The translations under genes and the position numbers were made by a program. From Chionoecetes opilio (Eukaryota > Arthropoda > Malacostraca > Decapoda > Majidae): a stretch of 64,000 bases of DNA. Every line of letters begins with the position of its first letter. The first letter of the stretch is position 1. The stretch lies in the NCBI GenBank assembly GCA_016584305.1, contig JACEEZ010026297.1, positions 135,001 to 199,000 of the forward strand, given 5' to 3'. Under the pieces are notes generated by a model that was not told where the DNA came from, did no database searches, and worked only from the letters and a program-made list of their open reading frames with translations. Of the stretch, positions 55,996 to 64,000 are shown piece by piece.

Positions 55996-56604
55996 TATCT
56001 TTTAATGTCATTTTATATATCATTGGATTTCTTTTGTTGCTAACATAAGGAGATTGACTGTTTGTGCTTCTTGGAGTCATTTCATGAACAACTTTTGATG
56101 TGTGCATGACTGTGTCTGTGTGTCTTGTGTGCACCGTGCACAAATGATTTTATGCTATTATCTTTATTTCTTTCCACTGGTCATTCAAATGTTTCTTTAG
56201 GTTTTTGTAGAATGTGGCTTCCAAATGCCATTAAATATGGAATTCTTAAACTTTTATAATAGCTAACTTTGAATGCAATACAAATGTCTGAATACTTATA
56301 TGGCTAACGGAATGAGATTAGATAATCAAAATTTTGCTTATTTAGTCAGATTATGTACCTATTTCTGCACCAGAATGCAAGTTAATACAGTGAACATTGC
56401 TTCAGTGTCATAAAATGTATCAATTCAATTGCCTTTCAAATAATATACAGATACTACACTAATGAAGTATGTGAGGTTCGCACTTCGCACAGCATTGGTT
56501 AGTACAAATATTACCTGATGCGGGAAATCCCGGGATCCCGGGAAATATCCTGGTTTGTCCCAGAATCCCGGGATGCTACGAAACCCCCAAAACAGGAAAC
56601 CCTA
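55776..56604. mobile_element. hAT-like element, 829 bp, exact 8-bp TSD GTTTACGC
   Basis: The ends TAGGGTTTCC and GGAAACCCTA are flanked by GTTTACGC at 55768-55775 and 56605-56612. The subterminal regions carry CCCGGGATCCCGGG-type palindromes on both sides (55787, 56527). The interior is AT-rich and non-coding. A truncated left end of the same element occurs at 54632-54825 in the first unit of the tandem duplication. Confidence 0.92.
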
Positions 56605-56630
56605 GTTTACGCGCTAATATCAGATACATT

Positions 56631-57240
56631 ATGAAAGAGAGGGTGAGCTTTATTTTCCTATCAACCAACTCTTTCTCACCCTTCCTTTGCGGCATTATCA
56701 CACCATTCCAGCGGCATCCCAAAACATTCAAAATTACTCAAAAGCAGTTTTCCCTGTTTGTGAAGATCCAATGCATAATTAAACATAGAGAAGGGACATC
56801 TGCATCTGCAATAGCAAGAGATCTACAGCTCTCCAAATACACAGTGTTGTGTTGATGCAGATGCAGGAGCGGGAGACATTGAAACTACTCTTGCCAGGAA
56901 GAACGGCAGGGCGGCCTCGACGCACCCCAAAATCAACAGACAAATCAATAAGAAACTTTTTTTTTTTTTTTTTTTTTTGGGGTGCTTCGAGGCTGCACTG
57001 ACTCTTTCTCCTGGCTAGAGCATTGTCAATTTCTCCCTCTTTCCCGCATCTGCACCAACGCAACACCATGGTTTTGAAGACCTGTAGCTCCCTTGCTATT
57101 GCAGATGCAAATTTCACTTCTCTATGGCTTAACTATACATTGGACCTTCTTCAACAGGATGAGATGCTTTCGGGTAATTTTGGATGTTCTGGGATTCCGC
57201 TGGAAGGACGCGATGGTGCCGCAAAGGAATGGCAGGAAAT
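56631..57240. pseudogene. Inverted pair of Tc1/mariner-like transposase N-terminal fragments
   Basis: On the plus strand 56780-56845 reads HREGTSASAIARDLQLSKYT. On the minus strand 57117-57045 reads SAIARELQVFKTMVLRWC, followed by a segment with LARRK. Both are the helix-turn-helix start of Tc1-like transposases (..HREG.S.SAIAR.L..S...V..W). They face each other across a poly-T tract (56957-56979). No DDE catalytic region is present. Confidence 0.75.
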
Positions 57241-57245
57241 AGTTG

Positions 57246-58347
57246 GTTGATTGATTGATTTAATGCTAAAAAGGGAAAATGTGCCAGACATCGGAGGTCA
57301 TATGGCACTATGGCAAAGCATAATGAAGGGAAGGGGTTATAGAGAAAAAGTGAAACGATGAGGGAAGGGGAAAGGAATGGAACGTTATAGCAGTAGGGTT
57401 AGATCAGAGGAAGGATGTGTATTTGTTGGGGGAAGGAGATCATAAATTGGGACAGGAGGGTGAGTAAGGAAAGTTTCTGTGAGGCAGATAACTTGAGGCT
57501 TATAGCAAGAAATAAGGAGACAAAGGTCTTGTCTGTGGGATCGGAAGTCGTGAATGTTCCAATGAAGAACAGACAGAGTGTAGAGTTTAGCGGGTGATGA
57601 TAGTCGGAATGGTAGCGTTCGGAGTAGAGGGGTTAGCAGGATCAGCGATATCAGGTCGGGGATCAAGTGTAGTAGGTGAAGTACAGTCAGTAGGGTCAGG
57701 GGGGCGAGGGGACAGGGATGGGGGTTGTTGAGACAAAAGGGAGGCGAGTGTACAGCCAGGAGGGAGGGGTAAGTTAAGAACAGACGTAACAGTAGGGCGG
57801 GCAGAGGAAGTAGAAGAGGGGAGAGGACATAGAGTGATCAGAGGGGAAGGGGGAAGGGTGCAGTGGGGAGAATGATGGAGAAGGCGGGGAAGAGGGGGAA
57901 CAGGGGGGAAGTTGGGAGGCAGAAGGAGGAAGAGGGGTAGGTGGAAGATGGGATGGAAGAGGAAAAGAACTTTTTGGGGTCGCTGGAAAAAGTGGCCGAG
58001 GAGGGGACTTTGGGGAAAGGGTTTTGGGGGGTCGGGGAAGGGTAGGGTCGGGTATCTGGACGAGCGGCAAAGGATTTTATTTATGGGAAAAAGGGGGCAC
58101 AAGAGGAGAAAAGGAAGGGACAGGGTGGAGGAGGAGGAAAGGGGGAAAAGGGGGGTAGGAGAGGTTGGTAGGAGGATTCGGAAAAGTGGATTGGAAAAAA
58201 AGCGGGGAGACGGGGTAGGCGAAAAGCCGAGGGGGCGAGTTTCCCTGGGGGGCTTGCCATAAGTCTTCTTCTTAAAAATCGAGGATCCCACTTTGTTCAA
58301 AGTGGTAACGGAAACCCCTTAAAAAACTTTGTGGGAAACCACCAGTC
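57246..58347 (-). pseudogene. LINE D: ORF1 C-terminus, endonuclease start, internal deletion, 3' end
   Basis: From 58300 leftward a Pro-rich ORF1 tail runs to a stop near 57590 (ending PTIITR). A second frame then begins LSVLHWNIHDFRSHRQDLCL and continues KPQVICLTETFL. These are the first motifs of an APE endonuclease (..QWN..., ...ICL.ET). After PPTNTHPSSDLTLLL it jumps to a 3' UTR with ATGACCTCCGATGTCTGGCA and a tail of (AATC)n (plus strand TTGATTGATTGATT). The whole RT is missing. ORF1 continues to the right of the TIR element at 58348-61201. Confidence 0.8.
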
Positions 58348-58859
58348 TAGGTACGCCTATCCAAATGAAATGAAATATAGATTATTTCAAATTTTGGGCA
58401 GGGGGTTTTCTTAGTAAAATTAAATTTTTAAAGGGGGGTTTTCCTTTTTCAACTTTTTGGTTTGAGACTTCTTGCAATGCAAAAATGGACTTTTTTTTAT
58501 TGCAAAACTAGCTTAGCCCCGCTAAATTTACGGGTTCATTTGCACCTTCTCAATTCTGCTCTTTTTCAGAGGGTTTTCCCCTTGTAAACCCAAGGGGGGT
58601 CGACCCCGCACTAGACAGAGCTTGGATCCATTTGGCCCCGCCTTTGTTGGCGGGGACGGAATTTGCTGGAGTGATCCCCTACGTTCGCGGCGGATAAGGG
58701 GAAACCTTCTCCAAGAACTCAGCGGCATCCGGGAGGGTGTTGAAAAGGGGGTACCCAGTCAGAGCTTGCGAAGGATCGCCCCCCGGGGCTTGCCCAGGGG
58801 GAAGAAATCAAACCCCCAGTTTGCACCTCCTGGTTTTTTTCCGGGTCCGTGCCCGAAGA

Positions 58860-59105
58860 ATAATTTTTGAAAAAAGGTTAGTGAAGTGGTGAGAGCCCGG
58901 AAACTAAACAGTAAAGTTTCGGGGAAAAGAATGGAAAAAGGCTTTTTTGACATAAGGCCTCCCCTCACAGTTTTCCTTGAAAGGGGCAGGAACCCCCAAA
59001 TGCCCAAAACCCCCGCTGTGGCCACGCAGAGCACACGTGCAGTGTGCTCCCCCCTGGCCACAAAGTCCTACTTTAACCGGGAGGGGCTGTACTACCAGAG
59101 GTAAA
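58860..59105 (+). CDS. Unrecognised ORF/exon in TIR element copy 2
   Basis: An open frame around MVRARKLNSKVSGKRMEK, then PPLTVFLERG, TPAVATQSTRAVCSPLATKS and YFNREGLYYQR, ends next to GAG|GTAAAA, a possible splice donor. It is basic, with no family I recognise. It lies only in the longer element copy. Confidence 0.3.
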
Positions 59106-59159
59106 ATTTGGGGAGGAGAGGCAATGATGATGACAGGGGTAAAAAATAAATGCTAGACA

Positions 59160-59560
59160 AGTGAAAGCGCAAAGAGAAAGCGTTGAAAGAGGAGGCTAAG
59201 CTGAAAAAGAAAAGGGCAAAAATAAAAAGGCGACGTCTTGAGTTTCGGGCGATGTTCCTGGGCCGGCTGAAGGCCACCAGGATTCTGAGGGATGAGACGG
59301 AGATCGTTAAACCCTGCCACTCAGGGGAAAAGAGGCAGGAGCAGCGGGAGGTGCATACTGGTAGACCGACTGCTCGGGGAAGGCTGGGGTCCCTGGCCCC
59401 CCCTTGTGATGCATTTTTGGCAGGCCAGCTCAAAAAGAAACACAACCATCCGGAACCGGCGGGAAAGCACCCCGGTTCGACTTCCGCCATTTGCTGCTGT
59501 TTGCCTTGGCTTCCGGATTCCTCCGGCCCTTATCGCTGAGGGCCCCACCTCTCTCCGACA
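59160..59560 (+). CDS. Unrecognised Lys/Arg-rich ORF in TIR element copy 2
   Basis: Begins KEEAKLKKKRAKIKRRRLEF, a strongly basic helix, then FLGRLKATRILRDETEIVKP. A Gly/Pro-rich second half may be out of frame. Two overlapping frames are open, so the true reading is unclear. No family recognised. Confidence 0.25.
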
Positions 59561-60419
59561 TGTCGTACCTGGTCTCGATCTAAAAGCTGAGGAGGGCCGG
59601 GCAGGATCCCCATGGCTCGGCCAGGGACCTTGACCAGGGGAAGCACCAGGGTCCCAAAAAGTTGGTTTGGGTTACGATGGGAGGAAGGACAAACCGGGGC
59701 GATGGGCCCGACACTATGGGAAATTTGCACCCAAGGTTGTCAGGAGAAGCAGTGTCATGACAGGGAGCCATCGGGAAAAGGTCCCTTTTGGCACTTTGTA
59801 CCGAGGCCCGGTGCCCCTGAGAAGCCCTGCGTTCAAAGGGGGCTTAGGGTCTCTTGATCTGTGGGGACATACACTCCACCGACTCACTGTCGTCTGCAAG
59901 GTGATCAATTGGGCCAAAAACGGGGGGGAAGGGTGGTACTCCCCATTTGGGGAAGATTTCGGGGCCAAGCTCTTCTGGAGAATGCTGTTGCCACAAAAAG
60001 AGTTGCCCCTCGCCACCTTATCACCCGCATCGACGGGCCTACCTATCTACACTGGCTTTACGGTCCAGTGTGCATCTGCTGTCCAGCGGGGAAAGAGATG
60101 CGTACAAACCGCAATTTTTAGAGGAGGCCAGGCGGTGAAATCTCCGGAGATCCCGGGGTAATCCCGGTCAAAATGTCCCTGACACAGGGCTCCTACCAGG
60201 GGTTCCCGGCTGTGAACGGGGGCTTCTCCCCCTCCGGCTGCGGAGATCAAGTGTGGGAAGGGGCTACTCCCCATGGCTCACCACAGCCCTTCCTCGTGTA
60301 ATGGGACCGAAAACCTGGGCTGATGGCAAAAAACTGAACATCCTGGAAACCTAGTCAACACTGCCTGCAGGTTCTTTAAAATCTATTTCGAATCGGGTTT
60401 CCCCCAGACCACGGGGCCC

Positions 60420-60915
60420 CAAACACTCCTACGCAGTCAGATGATGAGGTCGAGCCCAAGAAGGAAACAGCTGTGACCCCACGTGCGGACAGGAGCTGGT
60501 TCGCCACTCAGAAGTTTTCCTCCTCTCGCGATGGCGATCAGAGTGAGGACGACCCCAGGTTCGCCGTGCCCAGATTTTGAAGCTGGGGCTGGCGAGGAGT
60601 ATGAGGCACCCGTGTAAGACCTCGCTCACACCCAAGCTGACTTGTCACCCCCGCTTGCAGACATTTCAGCGGCAGCCCCGGGAGGGCACGAGCCGGGCAT
60701 TACCTGTTCACCATGTCCGGGGACAGATCCCGGGGACCCGGTCAAGCCGTACAGGTTTCGGGTTCTCTATCCACACTCAAGCCCGAAAAAGGGCTGAAAC
60801 AGGTGAAGGGCTGTGGCCAGGGTGGGGCAGAGGCCAAGACGGGGTTTCCGGGCTCGGGGCCCCCCACCCGGGAGACTTCCCGCTTCGGTCTAAGAAGGGC
60901 ATGATGGACAGTTCT
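60420..60915 (+). pseudogene. Second copy of the multicopy coding segment (cf. 14960-15472)
   Basis: The start reads SDDEVEPKKETAVTPRADRS, then WFATQKFSSSRDGDQSEDDP followed by RFAVP. The same DNA order as copy 1 follows (GCACGAGCCGGGCATTACCT, CTATCCACACTCAAG, GGAGACTTCCCGCTTCGGTC, ATGATGGACA..TTCTAGGCC). The frame is broken several times compared with copy 1, and the acidic SDDEVEP stretch is better kept here than there. Function unknown. Confidence 0.55.
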
Positions 60916-61201
60916 AGGCCAACGTAGGGCTGGACATGTGATGTGTGGCCTTTTGAACCAACTGATCAGAAAGACTTACCACGCTTATTTGGAACTCATA
61001 TTGGGATGATTTCAATAAAAGGACCCCCCGGCCTGGTTCATTTAAAACATTATTTGTAAGGGTGATATAAAGTGCGATTTTGCATAGTAAAAATTGCTCA
61101 AATGCAAAAAGGAAAAGATAAAAAGTTTAGATTCCCCTTTTACATAAGAAATTGGCATGCCCAAAATTAGAAAAAGTTTTTTTTTTTATACGGCGTACCC
61201 C

Positions 61202-62265
61202 AAATCCACCCCAGTTTTGCACAGGGATGTTGCAGGACACCGGGGAAAGAGCATGGCCGGTTGAAAAAATGGGCAGCGGGCGAGGTCGGCAGGCTTGGCA
61301 GGGTGGCCAAAAAGCCACAGGACTGGGCACTGGCGAAGTGGGCGGTAAGGTTTTTCAGAGCAGTGGGACCCCGGCAAGTAAAAACTACAGGAGATCTTTT
61401 TTTTTTGAAAGGCTTTGGCAATGTTGGTAGGGGACTTTCGGCGGCCCCCCGGGGGGGGATGGTGAGCAGTAAACTGCAACGGTCACAATCTTCTCCAAAA
61501 AGGTCAGGGACTCCCCCGCATCAGACCATTCGGGTCATCGCTGGGCAAGAAAAGCGGGGGGGTGGAAAATGTTTCCCGGCAGCTTAAAGCAAAGTCGGGA
61601 TGATGTTTGAATGGGTTGCCGTCGGGGCTTTACGGTTGGCAGTGCTGATTGGGGCCCCGGTTCAACATCCCAGGCGGGACCGGTCGGGCGGGTACGGAAG
61701 CAAAACCTTGCCACTTGCCATTGGAGGCATGCCGTGAAAAGTAGGGCTTGCAGAGAAGGGCGGTGCTAGGGCATGAAAAAACGGGCGCACTTTGCAGGAC
61801 CAAAAAGAGTGTCGAAGGAGGGTGAGGGAGAGAAGTAGATGGGCGTGGGCGTGAGGAAGAGGAGACCGTGCGGACTGCAGTTCTCCCGGCGGGAGAAGGG
61901 TTGTAGGGTGCAAGAGTAGCTACACAGGATGAGGAGAAGGACAACGAAGGTTGGGGAGGAGGAAGGGTAGAGGAAGGATCTGGAGGGGTAGAGCAGGGAG
62001 GCAAGGATGGAGAAGGTATGGAAGAGGTAGAGGGTTTGTGGGCTGGAGTGTCGCCTGGTGCTGAGGATGGATTCTTGATCTGTCTAGGGGGCTCAGGAGC
62101 ACTAAGTGACTCTGAGGGTCGAGTTTGGTGTACGGGAAAATCAGTATTCCGGGCTGTAGTCAAAAGAGGAGCAGGGGTCGGTAAACCAGGGGGATCAGTA
62201 GGGCCATTTGGTAGAGGGGCCGGCCCTAAAGCCCCTATAAAAGTTAAATTATCATCATTGGCCAT
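61202..62265 (-). pseudogene. LINE D ORF1 N-terminal and middle part
   Basis: Starts MANDDNLTFIGALGPAPLPN at 62265 and runs through Pro/Ser-rich sequence (PAPLLTTARNTDFPVHQT, SSAPGDTPAHKPSTSSIPSP) to about 61630. It then continues in shifted frames to 61205, where it is cut by the TIR element. A Pro/Ser-rich ORF1 ahead of an APE endonuclease frame fits Jockey/I-type LINEs. The ORF1 tail is at 58300-57590. Confidence 0.7.
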
Positions 62266-62352
62266 GGTGAGCCTGGAGTAAAGAGGGGGAAATAAACAGT
62301 CATCCCCTCAAGACCCCCATGAATCAACGAAGTTGACGTGTTGATCAACAAA

Positions 62353-62747
62353 GCCGGTGTTGTGCGAAATATTGTCAACGCGCAAAATCCTGTACACCCC
62401 TCCATATTTCACTGGTTTTATAGATCAACTGCTTCCCTGATACATGTTAAAGGCAAAATTGAGGCACTAGCTTTCCATGAGAACACTTATAAGTAATAAT
62501 AGTTAATAGATGCACTGCTATTCAGACAAAGGATAATAATAACACCTAAAAAGGCTTTACTTTTTGACGTGGATATTTTAAGCTTTTGAGTAACTATTAT
62601 TACTTGTAAGTGTTCTCATGGAAAGCTTGTGCCTCTATGTTGCCTGTAACATGCATCAGGGAAGCAGTTAATCTATAAAACCAGTGAAATATGGAGGGGT
62701 CTACAGGATTTCGCGCGTTGACAATATTTCGCACAACACCGGACCGG
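62353..62747. repeat. Palindromic element, arms about 160 bp
   Basis: CCGGTGTTGTGCGAAATATT at 62353 returns inverted to 62747, with CCCTCCATATTTCACTGGTT, CTTCCCTGATACATG and CTTTCCATGAGAACACTTA in both arms. An outer pair TTGATCAACAAAGCCGG (62342) and CCGGCTTTGTTGATCTACAA (62882) encloses it, suggesting a longer element of about 560 bp. Confidence 0.78.
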
Positions 62748-63575
62748 ACAAAAGCAGAGCGCATTACTTGATTCATGAATGTTTTTCCTATGAAAGAATA
62801 AAAACAGTATACCCTCCCCTACTTTAGCGGACATTCAGTCACAAGCGTCAAGACGTATACACGGTACCGTGTGACAAGCGGTCCGGCTTTGTTGATCTAC
62901 AAGTCTTTGTTAGTAAACTGACTTTCCCTCGTAAACAGACTTTTGCTCACATGACACCGGGGGTGAGGTAACCGTGCCCCCGACCTGGTTTTGCAGGGGG
63001 ATCCGACCACGCAGACCCCTCCAATGCCGCCGCATGGGAGAGGTTTGCCTATGACGAGTGCGGAGCAAAGCCCTTGGGAATCCCGAACTTTAAATGAAGT
63101 GTGAAGGCCCCTAGCCCTTTTTTTTGCAGGGGTGCCAGGGCGGTGGCAAGAGGGGGCGGCTTCCGTCTAATCACTCCTGGGATAACCTCCTGAGGGTATA
63201 ACGTGTGGGCTCCTGGAACGTTCTGAACCTCTTAGACGAATCCTTAAAAATTTCACAAAACTAAAATAATACCTCATACATGCACCATGGATACTGAGCA
63301 GGTAATTTCCAAGGGGTTAACATCTTACCTGTTTTTACTAGGTGACCAGGGGTTAAAACATGATAAAAGACAAGACCAAAGTGTCTTTACCTGATTCCAA
63401 AGATTTTAACCCTAAACCTCTCAGTGTGACCCTATCACATTTAACCACACCCCAAATTTTTGCCACTACAGTACCCTCCCGAGTTTCACGCTATGCGAGT
63501 TTCGCGCCGAGTCCTAAATTCTTACCATCCCGACTTTCGCGCATTATATCCCCGAGTTTCGCGCTGCTTCATACA
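62748..63575. other. No gene seen
   Basis: Unique sequence; ORFs near 63360-63560 show no recognisable family. Three (G/A)AGTTTCGCGC-type words between 63480 and 63570 are noted. Confidence 0.5.
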
Positions 63576-63579
63576 CGTT

Positions 63580-63650
63580 TTTTTTTTTTTTTTTTTTTGG
63601 TGTATTTATTTATTATTTGGTGTGAAATTTTTGGTGTGTGTGTGTGTGTG
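63580..63650. repeat. Poly-T tract and short (GT)n microsatellite
   Basis: A T-run at 63580-63598 and about eight GT units at 63634-63650. The latter is the AC tail of the adjoining reversed LINE. Confidence 0.85.
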
Positions 63651-64000
63651 TATTACCTATTGTAACATACAGGAAAGAGCTGTGCTCGTACTGTCCCGTC
63701 TCCAAAATTTTACTATTATCCAGCGTGCCTTTGAAGTCCTGAATACTTCTTGCATTAATCACTTTTGCATAAAGGGTCTTTTCAGGCTTCTATGCTTCTA
63801 TACGGGAAGCTGTATTTTTTTTGGCCCCTCTTGCATGTTGTCCTTTTCAATTTCTTCTCATGACCTCTTGCACTTCTATCGTCCCACACAAACAGATCTT
63901 CTCTATCAATTTTTTCCAGACCCATTGATGCTATAATTTCCCCTCTCTTCTTTCTCAAGAGTTGGGAGTTTTAGTCTTGAAAGTCTTTCCTCATATGTTA
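63651..64000 (-). pseudogene. LINE C family 3' end, second copy, running off the window
   Basis: Reverse complement of 49090-49460 with scattered differences. It has the (AC)n tail, GTATTTACCTA-like end, TACAGGAAAGAGCTGTGCTC, then coding for the ..QDFKGTLDNSKI-type tail, REDLFVWDDR and KTQNSQLLRKK region. It is truncated by the window edge, so its 5' extent is unknown. Confidence 0.88.

Larger units (their letters stand above)
58348..61201 (+). mobile_element. TIR element carrying coding segments, copy 2 (2.85 kb), inserted in LINE D ORF1
   Basis: The ends TAGGTACGCC (58348) and TACGGCGTACCC (to 61201) match copy 1 at 14411-15772, as do the subterminal blocks (AGGGGGGTTTTCCTTTTTC, AAAATTGCTCAAATGCAAAA). 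It shares with copy 1 the 14750-14960 block (59640-59870) and the 14960-15520 block (60420-60970), and additionally holds 58510-59630 and 59870-60420. Copy 1 looks internally deleted relative to it. Homopolymer noise is strong. Confidence 0.75.

Noticed and set aside
57912..58262. 116-residue Arg/Gly-rich plus-strand ORF
   Set aside because: Antisense of the Pro-rich LINE ORF1 tail.
1..64000. CRISPR array, phage, integron or bacterial operon
   Set aside because: Repeats are microsatellites, TIRs and LTRs; there is no regular spacer pattern, ribosome-binding-site spacing or bacterial gene order.

Overview
The window is a repeat-dominated stretch of an arthropod nuclear genome, most probably a decapod or other malacostracan crustacean. 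The evidence is degenerate TTAGG-type telomere-like tracts, CT/GT/AT microsatellites, introns with GT donors, and non-LTR, BEL/Pao and Gypsy elements of the kind common in crustaceans. No bacterial operon, rRNA or CRISPR array is visible. Single-base slips and homopolymer excesses are frequent, and 36.0-38.7 kb is especially poor. Many frameshifts below could therefore be consensus errors rather than biological decay.

The one host gene I can support is at 4870-5023 on the minus strand. It is the first coding exon (51 codons, phase-1 GT donor) of a GRAF/ARHGAP26-type BAR-domain RhoGAP. Positions 1-4869 would then be its first intron, loaded with microsatellites and small inverted-repeat elements. 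A TATA-like promoter region lies near 5.2 kb.

The rest is nested mobile DNA. From 7.4 to 21.2 kb the skeleton is a minus-strand BEL/Pao element with LTRs at 7395-8141 and 20448-21205, broken into integrase, gag-protease and gag pieces. Sitting in it are a decayed uncharacterised arthropod multicopy gene (about 9.70-11.38 kb), a LINE 3' end that itself carries a TIR element with a coding segment, and a 3.4 kb palindrome (17.0-20.4 kb). From 22.5 to 33 kb there are two copies of one LINE; the longer one is interrupted by two hAT MITEs and by a nearly complete Gypsy element (27998-32856, 5-bp TSD, 177-bp LTRs). From 33.4 to about 39 kb lies a second, poorly resolved Gypsy, interrupted by a TIR element. 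From 40.9 to 49.5 kb there is a four-level nest: a LINE is split by a long-TIR (Mutator-like) foldback element with an 8-9 bp TSD, that is split by a BEL/Pao element with a 5-bp TSD, and that carries another foldback fragment.

From 49.5 to 53.1 kb are two TTAA-flanked TIR elements of one family. The longer carries an acidic coding exon. Between them is a Cys-rich gene relic interrupted by a 36-bp palindromic insertion. From 53.8 to 57.2 kb are a 1.09-kb tandem duplication, a hAT element with an exact 8-bp TSD and inverted Tc1-like transposase fragments. From 57.2 to 62.3 kb is a LINE split by a second, longer copy of the coding-segment TIR element seen at 14.4 kb. The right edge has a palindrome and another LINE 3' end.

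The candidates for something undescribed are the TTAA elements with the acidic exon, the TIR elements carrying a multicopy coding segment, and the large palindrome with inward-facing first-exon-like ORFs. None is proven from sequence alone.
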